From contig REBU01000078.1 of assembly GCA_007692585.1 (NCBI GenBank), forward strand, positions 1 through 64,000: a stretch of 64,000 nucleotides of DNA, in the 5' to 3' direction. Below the pieces are notes generated by a model, which searched no databases, was not told where the DNA came from, and worked only from the letters and a program-made list of their open reading frames with translations. Origin of the DNA: Paracoccaceae bacterium (GTDB lineage Bacteria; Pseudomonadota; Alphaproteobacteria; Rhodobacterales; Rhodobacteraceae). Position numbers and translations under genes: made by a program. Below are positions 47,124-55,925 of this stretch, one piece after another (positions within the stretch are counted from its first letter, which is position 1; each line of letters begins with the position of its first letter).

Positions 47124-48052
47124 CACTGACATGTCTGTTCTCAGCCGGGCTTGACGCATTCGACGCCTATGCCGCGCCCTTACGCGACGCGCTGGGCCGC
47201 GCGGGGCTGGACGCGCAGATCGTGACCGATGCGCCACCGGGAAGCGTGGATTACATCATCTATGCCCCGTCGGGCACGCTTGTTGATTTCACGCCCTATA
47301 CGCGCTGCAAGGCGGTGCTGAGCCTTTGGGCCGGGGTCGAGCGGATCATTGGCAATCCGACATTGACACAACCATTGGCGCGGATGGTTGATCCGGGTCT
47401 GACGCAAGGCATGATCGAATATGTCACCGGGCATGTGCTGCGCCATCATCTGGGCATGAACGCGCATTTACGCGCGCGCCCCGGTGACTGGCACCCCGTC
47501 GAGCCGCCTCTGGCAGAAGAGCGGGTTGTGGGGTTTCTGGGACTGGGCGTCTTGGGGACAAGCTGTGCGCAGGCGCTGTGCGGCCTCGGGTTTCAGGTTA
47601 TTGGCTGGTCGGCATCGCCAAAGACATTGCCCGGCATTCAGTGTGATTCTGGCGCGGATGGGTTGAAGACCGTCCTGCAACAGTCTGAAATCCTTGTCAC
47701 GCTGCTGCCACATACGGCACAGACGGAAGCCCTGCTGGACGCCACGCGGCTGCAACAGATGCGGCGCGGTGCGGTCCTGATCAATCCTGGACGAGGTGCC
47801 CTGATCGATGATGACGCCCTGCTCGCCGCACTGGATCAGGGCCTGATCGCCCATGCGACGCTGGACGTGTTTCGCACCGAACCGCTGCCAGAAACGCATC
47901 CGTTCTGGCATCATCCGCAGGTCACGGTTACACCGCATATCGCGGCGACCACCCGCCCGGCGAGTGCTGCGCGCCGCATCGTGGAAAATATCGCGAGGGT
48001 TGAACGCGGCGAAACTCTGCTCAATGAAGTGTCTCGCACAAACGGTTATTGA
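47120..48052 (+). CDS. 2-hydroxyacid dehydrogenase, GhrA-like
   Basis: This encodes 310 residues of the D-2-hydroxyacid dehydrogenase family, close to glyoxylate/hydroxypyruvate reductase A. The NAD(P)-binding loop is GFLGLGVLGTSCAQALCGLG near residue 138. The catalytic-domain features NPGRGALIDDDALLAAL near 222 and the His of TPHIAATTRPASAA near 277 are present. It should reduce glyoxylate or hydroxypyruvate. The start overlaps the rodA stop (ATGA), so it is made with wall-elongation proteins although its substrate seems unrelated. Confidence 0.9.
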   Translation: MTLTCLFSAGLDAFDAYAAPLRDALGRAGLDAQIVTDAPPGSVDYIIYAPSGTLVDFTPYTRCKAVLSLWAGVERIIGNPTLTQPLARMVDPGLTQGMIEYVTGHVLRHHLGMNAHLRARPGDWHPVEPPLAEERVVGFLGLGVLGTSCAQALCGLGFQVIGWSASPKTLPGIQCDSGADGLKTVLQQSEILVTLLPHTAQTEALLDATRLQQMRRGAVLINPGRGALIDDDALLAALDQGLIAHATLDVFRTEPLPETHPFWHHPQVTVTPHIAATTRPASAARRIVENIARVERGETLLNEVSRTNGY

Positions 48053-48169
48053 CCCTTGAGAAAACCCGCGACACTCTGACGCAAGTGTTGACGTTTTGGA
48101 AACAGTTTGGGTCTAGGCTCTGGCCATGACCGGACCATGCTCATCGGGATCGCGGCTGAAAAGCTGCAT

Positions 48170-48214
48170 GCAAAGCGATGCGGACGCGCGATGTTCTCGC
48201 ATGCGCAGCTTTGC
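48170..48214. other. Stem-loop upstream of the PilP-like gene
   Basis: GCAAAGC (48170-48176) pairs with GCTTTGC (48208-48214), and ATGCG (48178-48182) pairs with CGCAT (48198-48202), with one- and five-base bulges between. The structure lies 30 bases before the ATG at 48245. It could be a leader RNA structure or an operator. Confidence 0.35.
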
Positions 48215-48244
48215 AAGGGTTCACCTGCACAGGGGCCTAGACCG

Positions 48245-48766
48245 ATGAGGTGGGGGCAGTTGGGCATTGCCATTTTTCTGACGTTGACGGGGCTGATGAT
48301 CATCAGTTCACAGACGGATCATTGCGCTCGCGACACAGGGTTTTGTCAGCCCGGTCCTGCGCACCGCGAAGGGCAGGACGCCCCGCTCACTGCATCGCTC
48401 GCCTCAGCAGACGCGCAGCGCCATATACAAAGCCCCCCGCCGCGGGCAGTTCTTGGGCACGCATTCGCGCCACTGCCACTGAGCTTCGAGCAAGGGACCA
48501 CACGAAATTTCGTGCTGCCGCCAGGGCAATCCATGCTCGACATGGCGACATTGACCGGACGTATTTCAGTTGATCATCTGTCGCTGATCGCCGTGGTCAC
48601 GCAAGACGGGCTGCGCCACGCGCTGGTGCGCCTGCCGGACGGGCGCATCCTGCGACTGTCGCAAGGCGACGCACTCGACGGTGGCATTGTTGCCGCCATC
48701 AGCGACGAGGCTCTCTTTCTGATCGGCCCGGATATGACGACCTGGGCGCTGGTTCTGGGGGGCTGA
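48245..48766 (+). CDS. Membrane-anchored protein with PilP/GspC-like C-terminal domain
   Basis: This encodes 173 residues: one N-terminal membrane span (about 6-22), a linker with four cysteines or prolines in places, and a C-terminal domain at about 114-160 with ALVRLPDGRILRLSQGDALDGG. That domain aligns without gaps, about 20 of 44 identities by eye, to the end of the 954-residue protein at 60187, and has the pattern of PilP/GspC homology regions. It is probably periplasmic. The ATG at 48245 was chosen because the membrane span follows; a longer frame from 48107 is possible. Function is unknown. Confidence 0.65.
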   Translation: MRWGQLGIAIFLTLTGLMIISSQTDHCARDTGFCQPGPAHREGQDAPLTASLASADAQRHIQSPPPRAVLGHAFAPLPLSFEQGTTRNFVLPPGQSMLDMATLTGRISVDHLSLIAVVTQDGLRHALVRLPDGRILRLSQGDALDGGIVAAISDEALFLIGPDMTTWALVLGG

Positions 48767-48901
48767 CGCGGATCAATTGGGCCCGGTGCGGACCAAACCG
48801 CACGCGACGCACAGGCGGCAACAGCAACTGAAGCTGACATCGGCGGCAAGCTCGGCTGACGGCGGGCAAAACCCTTGGCGTCGCGACAGGACTTCGTGTT
48901 A

Positions 48902-48927
48902 CCCCCGGCTTCGGATCAAGGCGGGGG
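48902..48927 (+). promoter_or_regulatory. Hairpin around the ribosome binding site of the DadA-like gene
   Basis: CCCCCG (48902-48907) pairs with CGGGGG (48922-48927). The loop contains AAGG (48918-48921), the likely ribosome binding site, and the stem ends three bases before the GTG start. It might tune translation; its importance is not shown. Confidence 0.35.
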
Positions 48928-48929
48928 CT

Positions 48930-50165
48930 GTGGTGGAAAAATCTTGCGAGATTGCCGTGATCGGGGCGGGCATCATCGGCTTGAGCTGCGCCTTGCGCCT
49001 CGCGCGAGACGGGCATGAGGTGACATTGATCGCGCCGGAAGACGACGAAACTGGCGCGTCCTATGGTAATGCCGGTGTGATCGCCGATTATGCCGTGCTC
49101 CCTGTCGGCACCCCAGCCGTTCTGCGCAATCTGCCCGCGCTGCTGTTTGACCGTGACAGCCCGCTGTCGCTGCGCCCGTCCATCGCCATCGCCCCGTGGT
49201 TGCTACGATTCGCGCGTGAGTCGCTGCCGCGACGGGCGGCTGAAAATGCGCGTGCCATCGCTGCATTGACCGCGTGTGCGGCCCCAAGCTGGCGCGAATT
49301 CGCAGATGAGATCGCCGCCACGACCATCCTCAAGCCGCTCGGATCGCTGTATCTGTTGGAGACCGAAGCCGACCGCCGTGCCGCAACGCTGGAACCCTAT
49401 CATGCCCATGGCGTCGAAGCGGAACTGATTGATCGTGACATGCTGGGACAGCTGCAACCTGGCCTGCCTGATGATCGCGGCCTGGGTGCTGTCTTTTTTC
49501 CACGCACAATCACAATTGATGATCCGTCAGAAATGATGCGCAGCTTGCGCCATGCGCTGGAATGCGCGCCGGTGACGCGCCTGAACGCCCGCGTCACAAC
49601 ACTCGTGCGCGAGGGGCGGAAAATGGCGTTGCACACTCAACAAGGCGTCTTAAACGCGGCCAAAGTGGTGCTGGCAGCAGGCGCGTGGTCGCGGGAACTG
49701 GCCGCGCAAATCGGCGACCGGGTGCCGCTGGATACGGAGCGCGGCTATCATCTGGAATATGACAGCCCTGCCCCGCGCTTGCTGCGCCAGATGACCCCCG
49801 TCGCGCGAGGTTTCTATTTCTGCCCGATGGCTGGCCGCTTGCGCGTCGCGGGCACTGTCGAGCTTGGCGGGCGCGACCGCCCCGCGTCGCCGCGAAGATG
49901 GAAGATGCTCGAGCGCGGCGCGCGTGCAATTTTGCCCGATCTGCCCACACCGGACAGGCGCTGGATGGGGTGCCGCCCGTCACTCCCCGACTCGCGCCCG
50001 GTCATCGGCCCGTCAGCGACTGCTGGCGCGCAGGTGATCCATGCTTTCGGCCATGGGCATCTCGGCCTGACCCTTGCGCCGCTGACCGCACGGCTGGTCG
50101 CGGCCCTGATCGCCGAAAAAGCCCCCGAGGTGGATCTCGCGCCCTACCGCGCCAACCGCTTCTGA
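48930..50165 (+). CDS. FAD-dependent D-amino acid dehydrogenase-like oxidoreductase (DadA family)
   Basis: This encodes 411 residues of the DAO/DadA family. The FAD-binding loop IAVIGAGIIGLSCALRLARDGH is near residue 7 and is followed by YGNAGVIADYA, the FAD-contact segment of DadA relatives. Late conserved parts are FYFCPMAGRLRVAGTVELGG near 290, WMGCRPSLPDSRPVIGPS near 345 and FGHGHLGLTLAP near 372. It should oxidise D-amino acids or similar amines. Start codons are two adjacent GTGs (48930, 48933). The 3' end overlaps the convergent znuB gene by 22 bases. Confidence 0.88.
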   Translation: MVEKSCEIAVIGAGIIGLSCALRLARDGHEVTLIAPEDDETGASYGNAGVIADYAVLPVGTPAVLRNLPALLFDRDSPLSLRPSIAIAPWLLRFARESLPRRAAENARAIAALTACAAPSWREFADEIAATTILKPLGSLYLLETEADRRAATLEPYHAHGVEAELIDRDMLGQLQPGLPDDRGLGAVFFPRTITIDDPSEMMRSLRHALECAPVTRLNARVTTLVREGRKMALHTQQGVLNAAKVVLAAGAWSRELAAQIGDRVPLDTERGYHLEYDSPAPRLLRQMTPVARGFYFCPMAGRLRVAGTVELGGRDRPASPRRWKMLERGARAILPDLPTPDRRWMGCRPSLPDSRPVIGPSATAGAQVIHAFGHGHLGLTLAPLTARLVAALIAEKAPEVDLAPYRANRF

Positions 50166-50947
50166 ACCAGGGTCGCCCCGATCGTAGCAAAAAGGAAAAT
50201 CACCGCCGCGACCACGACGATCGAAGGGCCGGAGGGCGTGTCCTGCAAGAGCGACAGCTGCAGCCCGCCGACGACCGAGACAACACCGATCACGACTGCG
50301 AAAACGGCCATCGCTTCGGGTCCGCGCGCCAGATTGCGCGCGGCCGCCGCCGGGATGATCAGCAGCGCCGCGATCAGCAATGCGCCCACGATCTTCAACG
50401 CCACAGCGACCACAATCGCCAGCGCCAAGGTCAGCACCATGCGTTCCCGCGCCGGATTGATTCCGGCTGCATGCGCCAGATCCTCGCTCAGCGTGGCGGT
50501 CAGCAACGCCTGCCAGCGCCAGAGCATCAGCCCCAGAACCAGCGCGGACCCGGCCGCAATGACGCCCAGATCGAAGCGCGAGACCGCAAGGATATCGCCA
50601 AACAAATAGGCCGTCAGATCGACCCGCACCGCAGGCAGAAATGACACGGCGACAAGCCCAAAGGCCAGCGCCGAATGCGCAAGCACACCCAGCGTCGTGT
50701 CCATCGCCCAGCCCCGCCCCGCGAGCGTCGCGACGATCATCGCCATGACGAGTGCCACAACCATCGTGCCGATAAAGATGCTGATCTGAAATGCCAGCGC
50801 GAGCGCAACCCCCAGAATGGCCGCATGCGCAGTTGCATCTCCGAAATAGGCCATGCGCCGCCAGACCACGAAACAGCCCAGCGGCCCGGTCGCGCAGGCA
50901 ACGGCCACGCCGGCAAGCGTCGCGCGGATCATGAAATCGTCAAGCAT
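50144..50947 (-). CDS. znuB: Zinc ABC transporter permease ZnuB
   Basis: ZnuB is the membrane part of the high-affinity zinc importer. The 267-residue protein has about eight spans. Typical blocks are GCFVVWRRMAYFGDATAHAAILG near residue 24, AYLFGDILAVSR near 125 and GALLIAALLIIPAAAARNLAR near 195. The ATG at 50947 overlaps the znuC end by eight bases and has GAAGG upstream. It converges on the DadA-like gene. Confidence 0.95.
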   Translation of the reverse strand: MLDDFMIRATLAGVAVACATGPLGCFVVWRRMAYFGDATAHAAILGVALALAFQISIFIGTMVVALVMAMIVATLAGRGWAMDTTLGVLAHSALAFGLVAVSFLPAVRVDLTAYLFGDILAVSRFDLGVIAAGSALVLGLMLWRWQALLTATLSEDLAHAAGINPARERMVLTLALAIVVAVALKIVGALLIAALLIIPAAAARNLARGPEAMAVFAVVIGVVSVVGGLQLSLLQDTPSGPSIVVVAAVIFLFATIGATLVQKRLAR

Positions 50948-51695
50948 TATCAACCTTCTCCGGCACAGGGGCATGTCTGCATTCCGCACCATGTGCGTGG
51001 TCATGGCTATGCTGATAGAGCGCCAGCGCCCCGCCTGTGCCCAGCCCGAAAAGCGCGCGATATTCAGGCGCATCGCGCACCACCTGCGGCGCGCCTTCGC
51101 AGCAGATATGCCCGTTGATGCAGATCACTCTGTCTGAGGCCGACATCACCACATGCAGATCATGGCTGACCGACAGCACCGCGCAGCCCAGCTCGGCGCG
51201 CATCTCGGCGATCAGGCGATAGAAGGCTGCAACACCGGGCTGGTCGAGCCCGGCCGTCGGCTCATCGAGCATCAGGATATCAGGACTGGCGAGCAACGCA
51301 CGCGCCAACAGCACGCGCTGGAACTGTCCGCCTGAAAGTGTCGCCATATTTTGCCGTGCGACATCTGGCACACCAACGCGGGCAAGCACAGCAGCAATCG
51401 CTGCGCGGCTTTGGCGGTGAGGCAGCGACAGAAAGCGCGCGACCGGCATCGGCAGGCCGGGATCGAGATGCAGGCGCTGTGGCAGATAGCCAATACGCAG
51501 CCCGGCGGCACGGGTGACATGACCCTGTGTCGGCACCACGACGCCCAGAAGCGCACGCAGGAAACTGGTCTTGCCTGAACCGTTCGGCCCCACAATGGTC
51601 ACGATTTCCCCGCGCGCGATGGAGAAATCGATATCAAACAAAACCTGCCGCCCGCCATAGGCCACGGCCAGGCGCTCTGCGGAAATCAGGCTCAT
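50940..51695 (-). CDS. znuC: Zinc ABC transporter ATP-binding protein ZnuC
   Basis: ZnuC powers zinc import through ZnuB. The 251-residue protein has Walker A GPNGSGKTSF near residue 37, the signature LSGGQFQRVLLARALL near 122 and Walker B ILMLDEPTAGLD near 140, then the switch His in SVSHDLHVV. The C-terminal tail (HSHDHAHGAECRH) is His-rich and may bind zinc. Its ATG overlaps the zur stop (ATGA). Confidence 0.96.
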   Translation of the reverse strand: MSLISAERLAVAYGGRQVLFDIDFSIARGEIVTIVGPNGSGKTSFLRALLGVVVPTQGHVTRAAGLRIGYLPQRLHLDPGLPMPVARFLSLPHRQSRAAIAAVLARVGVPDVARQNMATLSGGQFQRVLLARALLASPDILMLDEPTAGLDQPGVAAFYRLIAEMRAELGCAVLSVSHDLHVVMSASDRVICINGHICCEGAPQVVRDAPEYRALFGLGTGGALALYQHSHDHAHGAECRHAPVPEKVDNA

Positions 51696-52189
51696 TCAGG
51701 CGCATCCTGACAGGCGCGACATTGGCCCACGGCCTCGATCGTGGCACGGTCAAGCTGGAACCCTGCGGCCTGCGCAGCCTGATCCAGCGCCCGGCAGAGC
51801 AGATCGGCATCCGCTTCCGTAACGCTGTTGCATGTCTCGCAAATCAGGAAGGCCGCGCGATGATCATGGTCCGGTTGCGCACAGGCCGTGAAGGCATTCA
51901 GCCGTCGAATGCGATGCGCAAGACCATGTTCGACAAGGAAATTCAATGCGCGGTACGCCACAGGCGGCTGAGTTCCGTAGCCTTCGGCCGCAAGTTTTTC
52001 CAGCACCTCATAGGCCCCGAGCGCGCCATGTGCCTGCAGCAGGATTTCCAATGTGCGCCGCCGTACAGGCGTCAGGCGTGCGCCCTGCACGCGCGCGCGC
52101 GTCTCTGCGGTTTCGAGGATCGCGGCCATGCTGTCTGAGCCACTATGCGCGGCACAACAGAACCCGTCCTGATGCGTCGGTGACGTCAT
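51692..52189 (-). CDS. zur: Zinc uptake regulator Zur (Fur family)
   Basis: Zur represses zinc uptake genes when zinc is plentiful. The 165-residue protein has a Fur-type winged helix (TPVRRRTLEILLQAHGALGAYEVLE, about 40-65) with the YRALNFLVEHGLAHRI recognition part. Structural zinc is bound by two CxxC pairs, CETC near 119 and CRAC near 157, and the DHDHRAAF segment supplies further ligands. It heads the zur-znuC-znuB operon, and two palindromes consistent with Zur boxes lie just upstream. Confidence 0.95.
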   Translation of the reverse strand: MTSPTHQDGFCCAAHSGSDSMAAILETAETRARVQGARLTPVRRRTLEILLQAHGALGAYEVLEKLAAEGYGTQPPVAYRALNFLVEHGLAHRIRRLNAFTACAQPDHDHRAAFLICETCNSVTEADADLLCRALDQAAQAAGFQLDRATIEAVGQCRACQDAPE

Positions 52190-52205
52190 TCGCCCTTGCC
52201 TTTTG

Positions 52206-52220
52206 TGTTATTATATAACA
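52206..52220. promoter_or_regulatory. Zur box 1
   Basis: TGTTAT-TAT-ATAACA is a perfect palindrome around a three-base centre. It lies 17 bases upstream of zur and 40 upstream of znuA. The pattern agrees with alphaproteobacterial Zur sites of the GTTAT-ATAAC type. Confidence 0.8.
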
Positions 52221-52231
52221 TGTCGATCACT

Positions 52232-52246
52232 TGTAATACCATAACA
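52232..52246. promoter_or_regulatory. Zur box 2
   Basis: TGTAAT-ACC-ATAACA is the same palindrome with one mismatch in the left arm. Its centre is 26 bases from box 1, and its right end is 14 bases before the znuA start, so bound Zur would block initiation of znuA. Confidence 0.7.
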
Positions 52247-52259
52247 CACGGAGTTCACC

Positions 52260-53369
52260 ATGCGCTACTCATTCGCTCTGGCCTGCGCTATGTTGGCCAC
52301 ACCGCTCGCGGCTCAGGATACGCGGGTGGTAACTGATTTTCAGGTCACGCATTCTCTGGTCTCCATGGTCATGGGCGATACGGGCACGCTGGATTTGCTG
52401 CTCGACCAGGGTGGTGACCCGCATAGCTTCCAGTTGCGCCCCTCGCAAGCCCGCGCCTTGTCCGAGGCTGACGTGATCTTCTGGGTCGGGGCCGAGCTTG
52501 CACCATGGATGGCGCGCGCGTTGGAAGGCACCGAAGCACGCGGCCATTTGGTGACCTTGTTGCAAGCAGAGGGCGTTACACTTCAAGACTTTGCGCATGG
52601 CCATTCGCATGACGACCACGGCCATTCGAACGATGACCATGGCCACTCGCACGATCACGGCCCTTCCCATGACGACCATGGTCATTCCCACGGTCACGAC
52701 CACTCGCATGACGACCACGGTCACGCCCACGATCATGACAATTCGCATGACGACCATGGGCACACCCACGATCGCGAGCACTCGCATGACGATCACGGTG
52801 ACTCGCACGATCATGGCCAGGCGAATGAAGACCACGGTCACTCGTATGACGGAATCGATCCGCATGCCTGGTTGAATACCGAAAACGCCAAGGTCTGGCT
52901 CAATGTGATCGCTGCGGAACTCGGTGCGCATGACCCGGAGAATGCCGACACGTTCCGCGCCAACGCCGAGGCTGCGCAGGAACAGATCGCCGCACTTTCT
53001 GCGGAGTTGGAAGAAATCCTTGCGCCGGTCGGCGACACGGCGCTGGTCGTCTTTCATGACGCCTATGGCTATCTCGCCACGCAATTTGGCCTGAATGTCG
53101 CGGGCACCATCGCGCTGGGAGATGCCGCAGCGCCCGGGGCGCAGCGGCTCAGTGAGTTGCGCGCGCAATTGCACGATAGCGGCGCGGTCTGTATCTTCCC
53201 CGAAGTCAATCACTCTGCACGTTTCGTCGATGTGGTGGTCGAAGGCACCGGTGTCCGGATCGGGACCGAGCTGGACCCGGCGGGCGTGATGCTTGAGCCA
53301 GGGGCGGATCTCTACCCCACGCTCATGCGCAACCTGGCGCAGTCGATTGCCGATTGCGTCGCAGGCTGA
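52260..53369 (+). CDS. znuA: Zinc ABC transporter substrate-binding protein ZnuA with His-rich repeat loop
   Basis: ZnuA captures zinc in the periplasm and delivers it to ZnuB. The 369-residue precursor has a signal peptide (1-19, ending LAAQ). Metal ligands are in [13 protein letters not shown] near residue 55, the His of DPHAWLN near 202, [13 protein letters not shown] near 265 and the late Asp/Glu region. Between them lies a charged loop, residues 113-194, with 31 histidines by count, arranged as five 13-residue units. Such loops are usually much shorter (about 20-40). Zur boxes lie 14-54 bases upstream. Confidence 0.96.
   Translation: MRYSFALACAMLATPLAAQDTRVVTDFQVTHSLVSMVMGDTGTLDLLLDQGGDPHSFQLRPSQARALSEADVIFWVGAELAPWMARALEGTEARGHLVTLLQAEGVTLQDFAHGHSHDDHGHSNDDHGHSHDHGPSHDDHGHSHGHDHSHDDHGHAHDHDNSHDDHGHTHDREHSHDDHGDSHDHGQANEDHGHSYDGIDPHAWLNTENAKVWLNVIAAELGAHDPENADTFRANAEAAQEQIAALSAELEEILAPVGDTALVVFHDAYGYLATQFGLNVAGTIALGDAAAPGAQRLSELRAQLHDSGAVCIFPEVNHSARFVDVVVEGTGVRIGTELDPAGVMLEPGADLYPTLMRNLAQSIADCVAG
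52629..52823 (+). repeat. Five 39-bp coding repeats in znuA
   Basis: Residues 124-188 of ZnuA form five units of 13 with consensus (H/N)DDHGHxHDHxxS. The DNA units start at 52629, 52668, 52707, 52746 and 52785. A 7-residue partial unit precedes and another follows. Copies differ at synonymous and nonsynonymous positions, so the expansion is not recent for every unit. Confidence 0.85.
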
Positions 53370-53429
53370 GGACTGGACGCGGCGGGCCGCACGGGTTAGG
53401 TCTTGGGCAGTGATCAAGAGGCCTGCGCA

Positions 53430-54383
53430 ATGACCGACCTGCCCCCCCTGACCCTCTATCTGGCTGCGCCGCGTGGCTTTTGTGCGGGTGTCGACCGCGC
53501 CATAAAGATCGTCGAGCTGGCGCTCGAAAAATGGGGCGCGCCTGTCTATGTGCGCCACGAGATCGTGCATAACAAATATGTCGTGGACGGGCTGCGCGCA
53601 AAGGGCGCGATATTCGTCGAAGAACTGGAGGATTGCCCGACCGACCGTCCGGTGATCTTCTCGGCCCATGGCGTGCCGAAATCCGTTCCTGCCGCGGCAC
53701 AGGCGCGCCAGATGCTTTATGTTGACGCCACCTGCCCGCTGGTCAGCAAGGTCCATATCGAGGCCGAGCGCCACCATGCAAACGGCTTGCAGATGGTGAT
53801 GATCGGTCATGCGGGCCACCCCGAGACTGTCGGCACGATGGGCCAATTGCCCGAAGGCGAAGTGCTGCTGGTCGAAACGGCGCAGGATGTGGCGGGGCTT
53901 TCGGTCCGCGATCCCGAAAAGCTCGCCTTCATCACCCAGACCACGCTCTCGGTGGATGACACTGCGGATATTGTGGCCGCGCTGAAGCTGCGCTTTCCAG
54001 CGATTGTCGGGCCGCATAAGGAAGACATCTGCTACGCCACGACCAACCGGCAGGAAGCGGTGAAGGCGATCGCGCCAAAGATTGACGCGCTCCTTGTGAT
54101 CGGGGCGCCCAATTCGTCGAATTCCTTGCGGCTGGTCGAAGTCGGTCGCTCGCGCGGCTGCGCTTATGCACAGCTTGTGCAGCGCGCGACCGAAATTGAC
54201 TGGCGCGCGCTGGAAGGGGTTGGCCGCGTCGGAATCACTGCCGGAGCCTCAGCCCCGGAGGCGTTGGTCAACGAGGTGGTCGACGCCTTCCGTGCGCGCT
54301 TCAGCGTCACAGTGGAGCTGGTCGAGACAGCCCAGGAACGGGTGGAGTTCAAGGTGCCGCGCGTATTGCGCGAACCTGCGTGA
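53430..54383 (+). CDS. ispH: 4-hydroxy-3-methylbut-2-enyl diphosphate reductase
   Basis: IspH makes IPP and DMAPP in the last step of the MEP pathway with a [4Fe-4S] cluster. The 317-residue protein has the cluster cysteines in [12 protein letters not shown] near residue 17, [12 protein letters not shown] near 101 and [13 protein letters not shown] near 202. [13 protein letters not shown] near 130 and [14 protein letters not shown] near 230 are substrate-binding blocks. The ATG at 53430 has AAGAGG upstream. DUF3429 follows with a one-base overlap. Confidence 0.97.
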   Translation: MTDLPPLTLYLAAPRGFCAGVDRAIKIVELALEKWGAPVYVRHEIVHNKYVVDGLRAKGAIFVEELEDCPTDRPVIFSAHGVPKSVPAAAQARQMLYVDATCPLVSKVHIEAERHHANGLQMVMIGHAGHPETVGTMGQLPEGEVLLVETAQDVAGLSVRDPEKLAFITQTTLSVDDTADIVAALKLRFPAIVGPHKEDICYATTNRQEAVKAIAPKIDALLVIGAPNSSNSLRLVEVGRSRGCAYAQLVQRATEIDWRALEGVGRVGITAGASAPEALVNEVVDAFRARFSVTVELVETAQERVEFKVPRVLREPA

Positions 54384-54832
54384 TGATCCCACGTTCTGCG
54401 CTGGTGCTGGGATTGGCGGGCGTTCTGCCGTTTCTCTGGGGAGTGGGCACCCTGCTTTCTCCCACACTGCACAGCCTGACACTAAACGTGATCGGCCCCC
54501 GCTTCGTTGGCCCCTTCGTGCTGATTTCCTACGGCTCGGTGATCCTCAGCTTCATGTCAGGTGTTCTCTGGGGTTTCGCGGCGCGGTCCGAAGCAGAACA
54601 TCGCTGGACCGGCTATGCGCTCTCCACCCTGCCCGCGCTCTGGGTGTTTTTCATGGTCGGCGGCGGGCCGACGCGCGCCTTGCTGGCGCTGCTGGCGGGG
54701 TATCTGGCACTCTTGGCGCTTGACTGGCAGTTCAGCCAATGGGGGCTCACCCCGCGCTGGTGGATGCGGCTGCGGATGATGCTGACGGCTTGCGTTGCGC
54801 TGACTCTGGTCGCGGGGCTGAGCTTGGGCTAA
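54383..54832 (+). CDS. DUF3429 domain-containing membrane protein
   Basis: This encodes 149 residues with four to five membrane spans and the DUF3429 pattern: LGLAGVLPFLWG near the start, YGSVILSFMSGVLWGFA near 50, and a last span before the stop. Function is unknown. The ATG overlaps the ispH stop by one base (TGATG); a GTG one codon upstream is also possible. Confidence 0.88.
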   Translation: MIPRSALVLGLAGVLPFLWGVGTLLSPTLHSLTLNVIGPRFVGPFVLISYGSVILSFMSGVLWGFAARSEAEHRWTGYALSTLPALWVFFMVGGGPTRALLALLAGYLALLALDWQFSQWGLTPRWWMRLRMMLTACVALTLVAGLSLG

Positions 54833-54865
54833 AGCGTCTTCATCTGCACCGCCACGGAGCGCTTC

Positions 54866-55471
54866 ATGCAACTCTTTTCCATGCCTTCATCGGGGAACAG
54901 CTACAAGGTGCGGCTGTTACTCGCCCTTCTCGGGCGCACCGTTCCTATAACCGATGTGGAAGCCAAGACCGACGCGCTCGCGCAGGCCAAGGCAGAGGGG
55001 CGGCTGCCATTTGGGAAAGCCCCTGTTCTCATCCTCGACGATGGCACGGCGCTCGCGGAGTCCAATGCGATTCTTCATCATCTCGGTCAGGGCACTCGTT
55101 TCATCCCGGTTGATCCCGTGTCACAAGCGCAGATGCTGAGCTGGATGTTTTGGGAACAAAACACCCATGAAGGTGTGATCGCAGTTCGTTCAGCGCTGCT
55201 ATGCTACCCCCATCGGCGCGCGCAGGCCACGCCAGAGCGCCTCGCCGATCTCTTGGAGGCGGGAATTGCCATCCTGCAGATCATGGAGACTCATCTGAGC
55301 GGGCGTGACTGGTTGGTCGGCACGGCCCCCAGCCTGGCGGATCTGAGTCTCTACGCCTATACCCACAGCGCCGAGACGCGGGGCGGCTTCGATCTGAGCC
55401 GTTTCCCTGCCATTTGCGCATGGCTTGCGCGTGTTGAAGAATTGCCAGGTTATGTGGGGCTCGATGACTGA
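54866..55471 (+). CDS. Glutathione S-transferase family protein
   Basis: This encodes 201 residues with a thioredoxin-like N-terminal domain ([21 protein letters not shown], a Ser-rich active-site loop; [22 protein letters not shown] near 50) and a helical C-terminal domain ([17 protein letters not shown] near 148). These are the usual GST landmarks. The substrate is unknown. The last eight bases overlap rnhA. Confidence 0.9.
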   Translation: MQLFSMPSSGNSYKVRLLLALLGRTVPITDVEAKTDALAQAKAEGRLPFGKAPVLILDDGTALAESNAILHHLGQGTRFIPVDPVSQAQMLSWMFWEQNTHEGVIAVRSALLCYPHRRAQATPERLADLLEAGIAILQIMETHLSGRDWLVGTAPSLADLSLYAYTHSAETRGGFDLSRFPAICAWLARVEELPGYVGLDD

Positions 55472-55925
55472 TCTTGTGGCATATACAGACGGCGCCTGCT
55501 CCGGCAATCCTGGCCCAGGTGGCTGGGGGGTCTTGATGCGCGCGACGCGCGAAGGCGCGGTGCTCAAGGAGCGCACGCTTTCGGGCGGCGAAGGAGACAC
55601 GACAAACAACCGCATGGAGCTGATGGCGGCGATCATGGCACTCGAAACGCTCTCACAGCCCAGCGAGATCACGATTGTGACCGACAGCGCCTATGTGAAG
55701 AACGGCGTGACGAGCTGGATTCACGGATGGAAGCGCAACGGCTGGCGTACCGCGGACAAAAAGCCGGTCAAGAATGTCGAGCTCTGGCAGCGGCTGGACG
55801 CGGCGCAGGCCCGTCACAAGGTGACATGGGAATGGGTCAAGGGGCATGCCGGGCACCCTGAGAATGAGCGCGCCGATGAGCTTGCCCGCGCAGGCATGGC
55901 GCCGTTCAAACAGGCGCGGCCATGA
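55464..55925 (+). CDS. rnhA: Ribonuclease HI
   Basis: RNase HI cleaves the RNA strand of RNA-DNA hybrids. The 153-residue protein carries the catalytic acids in [17 protein letters not shown] (Asp), [10 protein letters not shown] (Glu) and TDSAYVKNG (Asp), plus the late [16 protein letters not shown]. The ATG at 55464 overlaps the GST stop by eight bases; the upstream frame lacks family similarity. With rnhB at 34 kb, both RNase H types are present. Confidence 0.97.
   Translation: MTDLVAYTDGACSGNPGPGGWGVLMRATREGAVLKERTLSGGEGDTTNNRMELMAAIMALETLSQPSEITIVTDSAYVKNGVTSWIHGWKRNGWRTADKKPVKNVELWQRLDAAQARHKVTWEWVKGHAGHPENERADELARAGMAPFKQARP

Noticed and set aside
48088..48116. Promoter TTGACG with GTCTAG before the PilP-like gene
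   Set aside because: The -10 hexamer is poor and a better-matching TAGGCT gives a 20-base spacer, so it was not annotated.
48107..48244. N-terminal extension of the PilP-like gene
   Set aside because: It would put 46 polar residues and a stem-loop region before the membrane span; the ATG at 48245 gives a normal signal anchor.
52590..52850. Regular repeats that look like a CRISPR array
   Set aside because: The repeats are in frame inside znuA, have 39-bp period with no unique spacers, and code for the His-rich loop.
52269..54017. 582-residue open frame on the minus strand across znuA and ispH
   Set aside because: It is antisense to two clear genes and its middle is a translation of the His-rich repeat on the other strand (runs of Val, Met, Ile), so it is a shadow.
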